In this document: positions 34,105-41,906 of the stretch, in pieces | Layout of the letters: the number at the start of each line of letters is the position of its first letter | How positions within the stretch are numbered: the stretch's first letter is position 1 | From: Nocardioides sp. Iso805N | Lineage (GTDB): Bacteria; Actinomycetota; Actinomycetes; Propionibacteriales; Nocardioidaceae | Assembly (NCBI RefSeq): GCF_000364605.1 | Contig: NZ_KB822580.1 | Coordinates: 4,823 to 68,822, forward strand | Direction of reading: 5' to 3' | DNA length: 64,000 nt | Position numbers and translations under genes: made by a program | Notes under the pieces: generated by a model | Told to the model about the DNA's origin: nothing | Database searches by the model: none | What the model saw: the letters and a program-made list of their open reading frames with translations, nothing else

Positions 34105-34845
34105 ATGTGCGGCCGCTACGCGTCCAGCCGGGACGTTGATGATCTCGTCGACGAGTTCGATGTCGCCGAGACACACATCACCGCGCGCCTGCCGGCGTCG
34201 TACAACGTCGCACCCACCGACGAGGTGTACGCCGTGGTGGAGCGTCCGCCTCGGGAGGGCCGGTCACAGCAGCGACAGCTGCGCACGCTGCGCTGGGGAT
34301 TGGTCCCGTCGTGGGCCAAGGACCCCGGCATCGGATCGCGGATGATCAACGCTCGGATGGAGTCGGTCGCCGACAAGCCGGCCTTCCGCAAGGCGTTCGC
34401 CGCGCGCCGTTGCCTGCTGCCCGCCGACGGCTACTTCGAGTGGTACGCCACGTCGCAGACCGATGCCAAGGGCAAGATGCGCAAGCAGCCGTTCTTCATC
34501 CGCCCGCGTGACGGCGGAGTGCTCGCGATGGCGGGCCTCTACGAGATCTGGCACGACCGGGCGCTGGCCGACGACGACCCTGCGGCGTGGCGTTGGACGT
34601 GCACCGTCATCACCACCACCGCCGAGGACGACCTCGGCCGGATCCACGACCGGATGCCGCTGATGGTCGCGCGGGACCGGTGGGATGCCTGGCTCGACCC
34701 CCTCCACCCGGCAGACGTCGAGCTCCTGGAGCCCGCCTCGCCAGGCCTTCTCGAGGCCTACCCGGTGGGGCCGATGGTGAGCAACGTGCGCAACAACGGA
34801 CCCGAGCTGGTCAAGCCCCTGCCGCTGGAGGAGTCGCTGCTGTGA
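34105..34845 (+). CDS. SOS response-associated peptidase (SRAP/YedK/HMCES family)
   Basis: A 246-residue SRAP domain protein. It protects abasic sites in single-stranded DNA by forming a thiazolidine crosslink through the N-terminal Cys2, which is present (MCGRY). Other active-site parts are NVAPT, INARMES with Asn82 and Arg84, GYFEW with Glu112, and RIHDRMP with His181. Length and order match the family. It is coupled to the next hydrolase gene, whose GTG overlaps its stop codon. The promoter appears leaderless and not SOS-controlled. Confidence 0.93.
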   Translation: MCGRYASSRDVDDLVDEFDVAETHITARLPASYNVAPTDEVYAVVERPPREGRSQQRQLRTLRWGLVPSWAKDPGIGSRMINARMESVADKPAFRKAFAARRCLLPADGYFEWYATSQTDAKGKMRKQPFFIRPRDGGVLAMAGLYEIWHDRALADDDPAAWRWTCTVITTTAEDDLGRIHDRMPLMVARDRWDAWLDPLHPADVELLEPASPGLLEAYPVGPMVSNVRNNGPELVKPLPLEESLL

Positions 34846-35489
34846 GCACCCAGATGATCGCCACGCCGTACGGCGAGGGCCGGTTGGAGACCCGCCGAGC
34901 ACGCTCGACGATCGCCACCGTGCTGCTCAGCCATGGCGCAGGCAACGGGATCGAGACCGACGACCTGCAGGCACTGGCCTCGGCGCTCCCGGCGCAGGGC
35001 GTCAGCGTGATGCTCTTCGAACAGCCCTGGCGCGTGGCCGGACGGCGGGTCGCATCGCCGCCGGCCACCCTGGACGCGGGGCTGACCGCTGCGGTGGACC
35101 ATCTGCGCACCCGCACCCCGCTGGTCATCGGCGGGCGTTCGGCGGGCGCTCGGTCTGCGGCCCGCACCGCGAAGGGCCTGGGCGCTGCGGGCTGCCTGGC
35201 GCTGGCCTTCCCGCTGCATCCGCCGGGCAAGCCGGAGAAGAGCCGAGCCCAGGAGCTGGAGGGTGCCGGCGTGCCGACGCTGGTGATCCAGGGGGAGCGG
35301 GACCCGATGGGACGCCCGGACGAGTTCCCCGGCGAGCTGGGGTCGATGGATCTCGTCGTCGTACCCGGAGCCGACCACTCGCTGCAGGTCGCCAAGCGTG
35401 GGCCGCTGAGCCAGGAGGAGGCGAACGCCATCCTGGTGGAGTCGACGCTCGAGTGGCTGGTCCGCGACGTCATCGGCGCCCGCACCTGA
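34842..35489 (+). CDS. Alpha/beta hydrolase, Tex30/KANL3-like
   Basis: A 215-residue alpha/beta hydrolase of the small dienelactone-hydrolase/KANL3/Tex30 type. LLSHGAGNG near residue 26 forms the oxyanion part, VIGGRSAGARSAAR (about 93-106) carries the nucleophile Ser in GRSAG, LVIQGERDPMG holds the acid Asp and VPGADHSLQV the His. The GTG at 34842 overlaps the SRAP stop (GTGA), so translation is coupled. Substrate unknown. Confidence 0.83.
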   Translation: MSTQMIATPYGEGRLETRRARSTIATVLLSHGAGNGIETDDLQALASALPAQGVSVMLFEQPWRVAGRRVASPPATLDAGLTAAVDHLRTRTPLVIGGRSAGARSAARTAKGLGAAGCLALAFPLHPPGKPEKSRAQELEGAGVPTLVIQGERDPMGRPDEFPGELGSMDLVVVPGADHSLQVAKRGPLSQEEANAILVESTLEWLVRDVIGART

Positions 35490-35552
35490 GGATCGTGCAG
35501 CCACGGCGCCCACACCCTCGAGAGGCGGGATGAACGCTTGGCGACGTGCTGG

Positions 35553-35578
35553 GGAATGACCGGCGTGGGGGCGCTGTT
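35553..35578 (+). promoter_or_regulatory. SigR-dependent autopromoter
   Basis: GGAAT (35553-35557), exactly 18 bases, then GTT (35576-35578) matches the SigR/SigH consensus GGAAT-N18-GTT. Transcription should start about 35585, three bases before an in-frame ATG at 35588, which would produce an N-terminally extended SigR. Confidence 0.8.
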
Positions 35579-35645
35579 GGAACAAACATGATCGCTTGCC
35601 TCGACCGCCCTTCGGTGACGACCACCGAGACCGGTTCCGGCCGCG

Positions 35646-35651
35646 TAGGCT
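35646..35651 (+). promoter_or_regulatory. Second, housekeeping-type -10 box TAGGCT of sigR
   Basis: TAGGCT followed by eight bases and the ATG at 35660. This would give constitutive, nearly leaderless mRNA for the short SigR form. Confidence 0.45.
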
Positions 35652-35659
35652 TGACCACG

Positions 35660-36331
35660 ATGAGTGACACCTTCGATGACCTGACTGCCGGGCTCTCCCA
35701 CGATGGGAGCGCGGCCGACTCGGTGGCTGTGGACGCGGCCACCGAGACCGATGCGGAGCGTGCGCTGCGGTTCGAGCGAGACGCGTTGCCGTTCCTCGAC
35801 CAGCTCTACTCCGCCGGCATGCGGATGACGCGCAACCCGGCCGACGCCGAGGACCTGGTGCAGGAGACGTTCGCCAAGGCGTACTCCTCCTTCCACCAGT
35901 TCAGGCCCGGCACCAACCTGAAGGCCTGGCTCTACCGGATCCTCACGAACACCTTCATCAACAGCTACCGCAAGAAGCAGCGCGAGCCGCAGCAGTCGAT
36001 GTCTGAGGACGTCGAGGATTGGCAGCTCGCGCGGGCCGAGTCGCACACCTCACACGGCCTGAAGTCAGCGGAGACCGAGGCGCTCGAGCACCTCCCTGAC
36101 TCCCAGGTGAAGGACGCGCTGCAGCGGCTGCCCGAGGAGTTCCGGCTCGCGGTCTACCTCGCCGACGTCGAGGGATTCGCCTACAAGGAGATCGCCGAGA
36201 TCATGGAGACGCCGATCGGCACGGTGATGTCACGACTGCACCGGGGCCGGCGTCAGCTGCGCGACCTGTTGTCCGACTACGTCCACACCAACGACCTGCT
36301 CGCCGCCGGTCGCGACGGGGGAGCGTCATGA
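35660..36331 (+). CDS. sigR: RNA polymerase sigma factor SigR/SigH (thiol-oxidative stress)
   Basis: A 223-residue ECF sigma factor. Region 2 is [35 protein letters not shown] in part, with [31 protein letters not shown], the typical SigR/SigH stretch. Region 4 is [45 protein letters not shown] in part. It directs the thiol-oxidative stress regulon (thioredoxin, mycothiol). The ATG at 35660 gives the standard length; the frame is open further upstream, and ATG 35588 would add 24 residues. The next gene, rsrA, overlaps by four bases. A perfect SigR promoter lies upstream. Confidence 0.93.
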   Translation: MSDTFDDLTAGLSHDGSAADSVAVDAATETDAERALRFERDALPFLDQLYSAGMRMTRNPADAEDLVQETFAKAYSSFHQFRPGTNLKAWLYRILTNTFINSYRKKQREPQQSMSEDVEDWQLARAESHTSHGLKSAETEALEHLPDSQVKDALQRLPEEFRLAVYLADVEGFAYKEIAEIMETPIGTVMSRLHRGRRQLRDLLSDYVHTNDLLAAGRDGGAS

Positions 36332-36612
36332 GCCAGGACCGCGCCCAGAACGATGTTGAGCTGTCGGCTGCGGAGTGCGCCGACTACCTCGAGCAGATCG
36401 TCTACTTCATCGACAACGAGCTCGATGAGGCGGATTGCTCGGCGGTGCGCGAGCACCTCGACTCGTGCAACCCCTGCTTGGCGAAGTATGACCTGCAGCG
36501 CACCGTGAAGCAGGTGGTGGCGCGTTCGTGCTCGGAGGCCGCTCCAGGGGAGTTGCGCGCGAAGATCATGCTGCGGCTGCAGCAGGTCCGCGTGGAGATC
36601 ACTGAGGTCTGA
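36328..36612 (+). CDS. rsrA: Mycothiol-system anti-sigma factor RsrA
   Basis: A 94-residue zinc-containing anti-sigma factor. The ZAS motif is His43-x3-Cys47-x2-Cys50 (HLDSCNPC); further Cys17 and Cys37 are at the places of the redox-switch cysteines in RsrA. Under oxidation a disulfide forms, zinc leaves and SigR is released. The ATG overlaps the sigR stop (ATGA), which couples translation and keeps the two proteins in balance. Confidence 0.93.
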   Translation: MSQDRAQNDVELSAAECADYLEQIVYFIDNELDEADCSAVREHLDSCNPCLAKYDLQRTVKQVVARSCSEAAPGELRAKIMLRLQQVRVEITEV

Positions 36613-36700
36613 CGTCTCACCCCAGATTCGCCCTCTGCGGGTGGATTTGAGAGACTGGCCCTTGCCCTTCGTGGGCGACGTATCGATCCAGGAGGACACC

Positions 36701-36775
36701 ATGGGCAAGACCGGCCGCAAGCGCCGCGCTCGACGGAAGAAGGGCGCGAACCACGGCAAGCGCCCCAACGCCTGA
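36701..36775 (+). CDS. Ribosomal protein bL37
   Basis: A 24-residue, extremely basic peptide beginning MGKTGRKRRARRKKG and ending ANHGKRPNA. It matches the small actinobacterial 50S subunit protein bL37 seen in mycobacterial ribosome structures. A strong AGGAGGA site lies eight bases upstream. It sits just downstream of sigR-rsrA, and a hairpin terminator follows. Such a short gene is easily missed by gene finders. I am confident in the family because the C-terminal NHGKRPN is distinctive. Confidence 0.9.
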   Translation: MGKTGRKRRARRKKGANHGKRPNA

Positions 36776-36792
36776 GCGCAACTCAAGCACCC

Positions 36793-36820
36793 GAGCCCCC
36801 GGCCTTCCGGCCAGGGGCTC
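36793..36820. terminator. Hairpin terminator between bL37 and DUF2785 genes
   Basis: GAGCCCC/GGGGCTC and GGCC/GGCC arms around a TTCC loop, between convergent genes, 17 bases after the bL37 stop codon. Confidence 0.75.
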
Positions 36821-36924
36821 GCTGCATTTCCGTGCGCGCCAGGAGGCCTGCCCCTCGGCGTCCCTCGCCCGGCCGCCCCGCCCCAGCCCGAGAGCTGGAA
36901 TGCTCCGCGCCGCGCGCCGCCGCC

Positions 36925-37743
36925 TCAGCGGCGGCGGAGGTCGGGGTTGCGGCGACGCAGCACGTCGACCAGCGTCAACAGCAGGTCGGCTCGGACCTCT
37001 GGCGGGTTGGGGCCGAGGGCGAGCTGGAGGTAGAGGGCCCGCAAGAACGCCTCGGCGTTGCCCGCGTCGGCGGCAGGCATGGCAGTGGACGATCCGATCC
37101 GCGCGACCCACCGTTCGACCACGTTGAGCGGCACCAGGTCGCGGCGCAGCACTGCCACGGTGGCGCGGGCCAGTCGGTCCGCCTCACCCTGCCCGTACGC
37201 CGTTGTCACCTCCGCCAGCACCCGGTCGGCGATCACGTCCAGGATCACGGTGAGCTCGGGGGTGGCCACGTGCGGCGAGGCCGCCAGTGTGCCCAGTGCA
37301 TCGGCGCCATGAGCGACCGCGTGCGCCCAGCCCTTGCCCGGCACGAATCCGCGCAGGTCACGCTCGCGCAGCATCCACGTGGCGACCCGGTCGCCCCACT
37401 CCAGCACCTTGCCGCCGGGGACCAGTGGACGGTCGTTGTCGCGGGCGATGCACTCGCGCAGCACCAGCGCGGAGAAGCTGCGCCGGAAGACGGTGTCGGA
37501 GCCGGCCTCGCCCAGTCCGACCACCAGACCGGCGGCCATGCCGTCGCCGAGCCCGGTGAGGAGGTCGTCGTACACACCCTGCGCGATCCAGGCGGACAGG
37601 GCCGGATAGGCCAGGCCGTCTCGGATGTCGGGATCGGCGTCGCCCAGCATGCGGGTCAGCTCAGCGGTGAGCTCGTCCAGCGGGCGGTCGGAGGGCACGC
37701 TCAGCCCCGTCTCACGCACTGCTTCCCAATATGACCCGGACAT
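36925..37743 (-). CDS. DUF2785 domain-containing protein
   Basis: A 272-residue, mainly helical soluble protein. The central VFRRSFSALVLRECIARDN, VATWMLRERDLRGFVPGKGWAHAVAHGADAL segment (quoted in parts) is the DUF2785 signature, with GKGWAHAVAHGAD being the best kept. Function is unknown. The ATG at 37743 is divergent from pdtaS, sharing a 33-base gap. The C-terminus ends in a basic RRRNPDLRRR. Length matches the family. Confidence 0.82.
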   Translation of the reverse strand: MSGSYWEAVRETGLSVPSDRPLDELTAELTRMLGDADPDIRDGLAYPALSAWIAQGVYDDLLTGLGDGMAAGLVVGLGEAGSDTVFRRSFSALVLRECIARDNDRPLVPGGKVLEWGDRVATWMLRERDLRGFVPGKGWAHAVAHGADALGTLAASPHVATPELTVILDVIADRVLAEVTTAYGQGEADRLARATVAVLRRDLVPLNVVERWVARIGSSTAMPAADAGNAEAFLRALYLQLALGPNPPEVRADLLLTLVDVLRRRNPDLRRR

Positions 37744-37764
37744 AGGGCCATTGTTCCAGACATC

Positions 37765-37770
37765 TATCGT
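37765..37770 (+). promoter_or_regulatory. Leaderless-type -10 box TATCGT of pdtaS
   Basis: TATCGT, six bases, then the GTG at 37777, in a gap of only 33 bases from the divergent DUF2785 gene. Confidence 0.45.
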
Positions 37771-37776
37771 GGCGCC

Positions 37777-39258
37777 GTGCCCTCGTTGCCCGAGCTCGCC
37801 CGCAGCCACACGGATCTGGATGCCGATGACGTCAGCTGGCTGCAGCTGCTCATGGCGGACTGGCAGATCGTGGCGGACCTGTCCTTCGCCGACCTCGTCC
37901 TGTGGTTGCCAGACCGGGAGGGCAGGGGGTTCTGGGCGGCGGGTCAGATGCGCCCGACGACCGGTCCCACGGCGTACGTCGACGACGTGGTGGGGACGTT
38001 CCTGCCCTCGGGGCGCCGACCGGTGCTCGACGAGGCGCTGACACAGGGCCGGCTCGTCCGGGAGGGCGACCCGGAGTGGCGCGAGGACGTGCCGGTGCGG
38101 GTGGAGACGATCCCGGTACGGCGTCATCATCGCGTCATCGCGGTGGTCAGCCGCAACACCAACCTGCTCGGCGTCCGTACGCCGAGCCGGCTCGAGCTGA
38201 CTTATCTGCAGACCGCGTCCGACCTGACCCAGATGATCGCTGGCGGGCAGTTCCCGTCGGCCGGCCAGCGCAGCGACCACGCGGACACGCCGCGGGTCGG
38301 CGACGGCTTCCTGCGTGTCGACGCTGAGGGCGTGGTCGACTACGCCAGCCCCAACGCGCTCTCCGTCTATCGTCGGCTGGGGCTCTCCGGCGATCTGACC
38401 GGAAACTCCCTGGCTGAGCTGACCCGGCAGCTCGTCCCGCCGCGTGACCGCCCTGACGAGGAGACGCTGAGCGCGGTGCTGGGCGGACGGGCCTACCGAG
38501 ACACCGAGATCGAGTCGCAGGGCGTCTCGCTGATCGTGCGCGCGATCCCGTTGCGGCCCCAGGACCGCCATATCGGCGCGCTGGTGCTCGTCCGGGACGT
38601 GACGGACCTGCGCCGCCGCGACCGCGAGCTGGTCACCAAGGACGCGACCATCCGTGAGATCCACCACCGGGTGAAGAACAACCTTCAGACCGTCGCCGCA
38701 CTGCTCCGACTGCAGGCACGCCGGATCGGTGAGCCGAGCGCGAAGGCGGCCCTGGACGAGGCCGTGCGCCGCGTGGGCTCCATCGCACTGGTCCACGAGA
38801 CGCTCAGCCAGCAGGCCGTTGAGGAACGGGTCGACTTCGACGAGATCGCCGACCGGCTCAGCACGATGGTCACCGAGGTCTCGGCTGTCGGCACACCCGT
38901 GCGAGTACGCCGCGACGGGTCGTTCGGGTCGTTGCCGAGCGAGATGGCCACCGCCTTGGCGATGGTGATCACCGAGCTCCTCCAGAACGCCGTCGAGCAC
39001 GGCTACGCCGGCGGCGCACCCGAGGGCGTCGGCCGGGTCGAGGTGAGGGTGAGCCGGCCGCAGGGCAGGCTTCTGATCACCGTCGAGGACCAGGGCCGCG
39101 GTCTGCCCGAGGGCTTCGACCTGGAGCGGTCCACCAACCTCGGGCTGTCGATCGTGAAGACGCTGGTGGAGTCCGAGCTCAAGGGCACGCTGCGCATGGC
39201 GCAACGCGTCGAGGGACCCGGAGCGCGCGTCGCTATCGACGTACCGCTGGAGATGTGA
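37777..39258 (+). CDS. pdtaS: Sensor histidine kinase PdtaS
   Basis: A 493-residue cytosolic kinase. It has an N-terminal GAF domain (residues about 1-145), a PAS domain (about 175-290) and a HisKA_2/HATPase domain. The phospho-acceptor lies in IREIHHRVKNNLQTVAALLRLQARR (around residue 297), typical for HWE/HisKA_2 kinases; the ATP site shows ELLQNAVEHGY (N box) and VEDQGRGLP (G1). PdtaS phosphorylates the ANTAR antiterminator PdtaR. The pdtaR gene is not in this window. GTG start with a leaderless-type promoter. Confidence 0.9.
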   Translation: MPSLPELARSHTDLDADDVSWLQLLMADWQIVADLSFADLVLWLPDREGRGFWAAGQMRPTTGPTAYVDDVVGTFLPSGRRPVLDEALTQGRLVREGDPEWREDVPVRVETIPVRRHHRVIAVVSRNTNLLGVRTPSRLELTYLQTASDLTQMIAGGQFPSAGQRSDHADTPRVGDGFLRVDAEGVVDYASPNALSVYRRLGLSGDLTGNSLAELTRQLVPPRDRPDEETLSAVLGGRAYRDTEIESQGVSLIVRAIPLRPQDRHIGALVLVRDVTDLRRRDRELVTKDATIREIHHRVKNNLQTVAALLRLQARRIGEPSAKAALDEAVRRVGSIALVHETLSQQAVEERVDFDEIADRLSTMVTEVSAVGTPVRVRRDGSFGSLPSEMATALAMVITELLQNAVEHGYAGGAPEGVGRVEVRVSRPQGRLLITVEDQGRGLPEGFDLERSTNLGLSIVKTLVESELKGTLRMAQRVEGPGARVAIDVPLEM

Positions 39259-39291
39259 CCCGACCGGAGTCGGGACGAGCGAGAGGAGTGC

Positions 39292-39546
39292 TCAGACGGT
39301 GGAGCGCACGCGAGAGCGGGCGTTGCGGCGCTTGAGCGCGCGACGCTCGTCCTCGGAGAGGCCGCCCCAGACACCGTGGTCCTGTCCGGCCTCGAGCGCC
39401 CACTGGAGGCACTGCTCGCGTACGTCGCAGCGGCGGCAGACTGCCTTCGCCTCTTCGATCTGAAGGATCGCGGGGCCGGTGTTCCCGATGGGGAAGAACA
39501 GCTCCGGGTCTTCGTCGAGGCAAGCCGAACGGTGGCGCCAATCCAT
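39292..39546 (-). CDS. whiB1: Transcriptional regulator WhiB1
   Basis: An 84-residue iron-sulfur regulator. The four cluster ligands are Cys9, Cys37, Cys40 and Cys46, followed by the GVWGG turn (residues 58-62) and the basic C-terminal DNA-binding tail ALKRRNARSR. Start MDWRH and the PELFFPIGNTGPA stretch are typical for WhiB1, an essential nitric-oxide-sensitive regulator that binds the primary sigma factor. The ATG at 39546 gives the standard length. A perfect CRP-type site lies upstream. Confidence 0.93.
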   Translation of the reverse strand: MDWRHRSACLDEDPELFFPIGNTGPAILQIEEAKAVCRRCDVREQCLQWALEAGQDHGVWGGLSEDERRALKRRNARSRVRSTV

Positions 39547-39621
39547 GGCCGGGGGATCCCTACTTCCTACAACGTGTGGGTGGGCACGATCAGTGCCGTC
39601 ATCTGCGCGCGGGCGTAATTG

Positions 39622-39637
39622 TGTGAACGCCTTCACA
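39622..39637. promoter_or_regulatory. CRP-type site in the whiB1 upstream region
   Basis: TGTGAACGCCTTCACA matches the TGTGA-N6-TCACA consensus perfectly, with one further symmetric G/C at each side. Its centre is 83 bases before the whiB1 ATG. In Mycobacterium tuberculosis the CRP protein Rv3676 binds such sites before whiB1. Confidence 0.75.
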
Positions 39638-39719
39638 CGCGCAGACCCAAGGATTCCAACTATTGGAGCGTTAAACAAGGGCTGGCGGGGTGGGATTCCT
39701 CACCGCGAGGATCTGCTCG

Positions 39720-39725
39720 TAGGCT
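39720..39725 (+). promoter_or_regulatory. Leaderless-type -10 box TAGGCT
   Basis: TAGGCT followed by six bases and the GTG of the membrane protein gene at 39732. Confidence 0.5.
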
Positions 39726-39731
39726 GGCGCG

Positions 39732-40091
39732 GTGCCCCGCCCCGTGTTCCTGACTGTAGCCGCTGTCCTTGTTGCACTCCAGGGTGTTGTTCTCGCTGTG
39801 TGGGCTGTGCTCGTCCTGGTGCACGTCTCGACGATGTCGGTGAGCACCGCCATCTTCTTCCTGGCCTACGGCGTCGCGCTCGGGGTCTGCGCTTACGGAC
39901 TGTGGCAGCTGCGCTCGTGGTCGCGTGCGCCGATCGTGCTCACCCAGCTGATCACGCTGGGCCTGGCGTGGGACTCCCGGCACTCGAACGTCTCGGTCGC
40001 GATCGTGCTGGCGGTCGTCGCCCTGGCAGCACTCGGGTGCGTGCTGCACCCGGCCAGCATGGAGGCGCTCTCGGCCGACGAGCTGTCCTGA
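39732..40091 (+). CDS. Small integral membrane protein
   Basis: A 119-residue protein with four hydrophobic helices (about residues 4-28, 38-60, 66-82 and 86-106) and very short loops. It has no enzyme motif; a conserved LWQLRSWSR lies between helices 2 and 3. Proteins of this layout beside whiB1 are common in Nocardioides-like genomes as hypothetical proteins. GTG start with a leaderless-type promoter. Function unknown. Confidence 0.72.
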   Translation: MPRPVFLTVAAVLVALQGVVLAVWAVLVLVHVSTMSVSTAIFFLAYGVALGVCAYGLWQLRSWSRAPIVLTQLITLGLAWDSRHSNVSVAIVLAVVALAALGCVLHPASMEALSADELS

Positions 40092-40120
40092 GCCGTCACC
40101 GGCCGTCACTGCGGGGACCT

Positions 40121-40936
40121 TCAGTCCTGGTCCAGCGCGGTGCGCAGGTGCAGCAGCGTCCGATTGAGCAGCCGGGAGACGTGCATCTGCGAGATGCCCA
40201 CCTCCTCGGCGATCTGCGACTGGGTCATGTTGCGGAAGAAGCGCAGCATGAGGATGTTCTTCTCGCGGGTGTCGAGGGCGTCCAGCAGCGGCTTGATCGA
40301 CTCGCGGATCTCGACGTGCTGCAGGTGCTCGTCCTCCGCGCCGATCGCGTCGAGCATCGTTGTCGAACCGCCGTCCTCGGTGCCCTCTCCAGCATCGAGC
40401 GACAGGGTCGCATAGGCGTTTCCGGACTCGAGGCCCTCGACGATCTCCTCGACCGTGCAGCCGATCCGGTCGGCCAGCTCCCGCGGCGTGGGCGAGCGGC
40501 CCAGCGACTGGGTGAGCTCACCACTGACCGTGCCGATCTGGAGTCGCAGCTCCTGCAGGCGGCGCGGGACGCGGATCGCCCAACCCTTGTCGCGGAAGTG
40601 GCGCTTGATCTCGCCGATCACGGTGGGCGTCGCGTAGGTCGAGAACTCCACGCCGCGCTCGGCGTCGAAGCGATCGACCGCCTTGAGCAGGCCGATCGTG
40701 CCGACCTGCACGAGGTCCTCGTGTGGCTCCCCGCGGTTGCGGAAGCGGCGTGCACAGTGCTCGACGAGCGGCAGGTGCAGCCCGATCAGATCGTCGCGCG
40801 CCTGCTGGCGCTCGGCCACCGAGTCCGTGCCGTGCAGGATCGAGAAGAGCACCGCGCTGCGGCGCCGGGTCTCCTCGACGGCCGCGCTGCGCGGGACGTC
40901 GGCGGCGTCCTGTGCCCGAGACGAGTGGGTGGACAT
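40121..40936 (-). CDS. SigB/SigF/SigG-family RNA polymerase sigma factor
   Basis: A 271-residue group 3 sigma factor. Region 2 shows LVEHCARRFRNRGEPHEDLVQVGTIGLLKAVDRFD in part and EFSTYATPTVIGEIKRHFRDKGW; region 3 SLGRSPTPRELADRIG; region 4 LRFFRNMTQSQIAEEVGISQMHVSRLL. These are typical for the general-stress SigB/SigF lineage, which is controlled by anti-sigma serine kinases. The gene follows an RsbW-like gene with a one-base gap, so the pair is one transcription unit. Confidence 0.9.
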   Translation of the reverse strand: MSTHSSRAQDAADVPRSAAVEETRRRSAVLFSILHGTDSVAERQQARDDLIGLHLPLVEHCARRFRNRGEPHEDLVQVGTIGLLKAVDRFDAERGVEFSTYATPTVIGEIKRHFRDKGWAIRVPRRLQELRLQIGTVSGELTQSLGRSPTPRELADRIGCTVEEIVEGLESGNAYATLSLDAGEGTEDGGSTTMLDAIGAEDEHLQHVEIRESIKPLLDALDTREKNILMLRFFRNMTQSQIAEEVGISQMHVSRLLNRTLLHLRTALDQD

Positions 40937-40937
40937 C

Positions 40938-41336
40938 TCAGGCGCCGGTCTCCAGCGGCGCGGCGCTGAGGAGCAGGGTGATGGCGAAGGATCCGCCGGC
41001 GCTGGTGGCCGATGCCTCGGTAGCCAGCGTCGTGAGCACCTGCCAGGCGAAGTCCTCCTCGGCCGCCAGCTCAGGCGTCACTCCCGGAGCTGAGACCCGC
41101 ACGGTGATGGCCTGCTGCTCGAGCCAGAACTCCGTGGTGAGATCGACGCCATCGTCGGCAGCCTCCAGCACCATCGCGCTGGCCTCTCCGACGGCCATGC
41201 GCAGGTCCTCGATGTCGTCGAGGGTGAAGTCGAGCCGCGCGGCCAACCCGGCGCTGGTGGTGCGGAGAACCGAGACGTAGGCCGAGTCGGCGGGCAGCCG
41301 CAGCTCGACGTCGGCACGACGTGAGGGGTGGGACAT
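40938..41336 (-). CDS. RsbW-like anti-sigma factor / ATP-binding protein
   Basis: A 132-residue GHKL-fold protein. The N-terminal VELRLPADSAYVSVLRTTSAGLAARLDFTLDDIEDLRMAVGEA (in parts) matches RsbW/UsfX-type anti-sigma factors, and GGSFAITLLL the last strand. The N box, usually ELxxNAxxH, reads VGEASAMVLEAAD, without the Asn that holds magnesium-ATP, so kinase activity may be weak or lost. It should bind and hold the sigma factor encoded next. I chose ATG 41336, nine bases after GGGAAGG; ATG 41345 is an alternative. Confidence 0.82.
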   Translation of the reverse strand: MSHPSRRADVELRLPADSAYVSVLRTTSAGLAARLDFTLDDIEDLRMAVGEASAMVLEAADDGVDLTTEFWLEQQAITVRVSAPGVTPELAAEEDFAWQVLTTLATEASATSAGGSFAITLLLSAAPLETGA

Positions 41337-41384
41337 GGCCGCCATCCTTCCCTATCCGGACTGTGGCCACACCTGTGCGGTCAC

Positions 41385-41732
41385 CTACTTCGCGGCGGTG
41401 ACGCAGCTGCTCATCGTGGTCCCGAGGTCGCTCAGGGCCGTCGCGTCGGCCTTCGAGCCCTTGTAGTCCTTGTCGCCCTTGACGAACGCCTCGAGCGTCT
41501 TGTCGGACAGCTTCGAGTCGTGCAGCGCCTTGGCCATGCAGTCGGCGGTCTTGGCGGGGATGGCGGTGCCGCTGTCGAAGAGACTGGCTGCCTTGCCGTG
41601 CTGGAGGGAGTCGGAGATGTCGTCCGTGCTCGGCCGGCCGCTCGAGGAACTGCTGCCGCACGCACCCAGGGCGAGGCTCATGGTGGCGGGAAGGATCAAG
41701 GCGACCAGGATGCCGCGGGTTCGGGAAGTCAC
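41385..41732 (-). CDS. Small putative lipoprotein
   Basis: A 115-residue secreted protein. The N-terminus is a lipoprotein signal peptide: basic start, hydrophobic ILVALILPATMSLALGAC with the lipid-bearing Cys in LGAC, then a Ser/Gly-rich linker. The mature domain has two further Cys (DCMAKAL and MSSCV), which could form a disulfide, and Lys/Asp-rich helices. The GTG at 41732 has a GGAAGG site; a GTG at 41756 is possible. Function unknown. Confidence 0.7.
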   Translation of the reverse strand: MTSRTRGILVALILPATMSLALGACGSSSSSGRPSTDDISDSLQHGKAASLFDSGTAIPAKTADCMAKALHDSKLSDKTLEAFVKGDKDYKGSKADATALSDLGTTMSSCVTAAK

Positions 41733-41808
41733 GCGCTCAGCCTTCCCGGCAGCCACCTGGATGAAACCTTGCAGCGTGCCGCGTCGCGTATGAGATGTCG
41801 AGATGCAG

Positions 41809-41867
41809 CGACGCCGCCCTGTCCGGTAGGTCCGATGTTTCGGACATACCGGACAGCAGCGGCGTCG
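41809..41867 (-). terminator. Large imperfect palindrome downstream of sodN
   Basis: Inner arms of 16 bases with one mismatch (41820-41835 and 41840-41855, TGTCCGGTA... around TGTT), extended outward by CGACGCCGC (41809-41817) and its complement (41859-41867). It is the second hairpin behind sodN and precedes the lipoprotein start. Confidence 0.6.
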
Positions 41868-41878
41868 GTGGCGAGTCT

Positions 41879-41899
41879 GCCCAGGTCAGCGACCTGGGC
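41879..41899 (-). terminator. Terminator of sodN
   Basis: GCCCAGGTC (41879-41887) and its complement (41891-41899) around an AGC loop, seven bases after the sodN stop codon. Confidence 0.7.
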
Positions 41900-41906
41900 G
41901 CTCGTG

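Noticed and set aside
36925..39204. Long minus-strand open frame of 759 codons over pdtaS
   Set aside because: Only its last 272 codons (DUF2785) look like protein. The rest is antisense to pdtaS and has the composition of a high-GC shadow frame.
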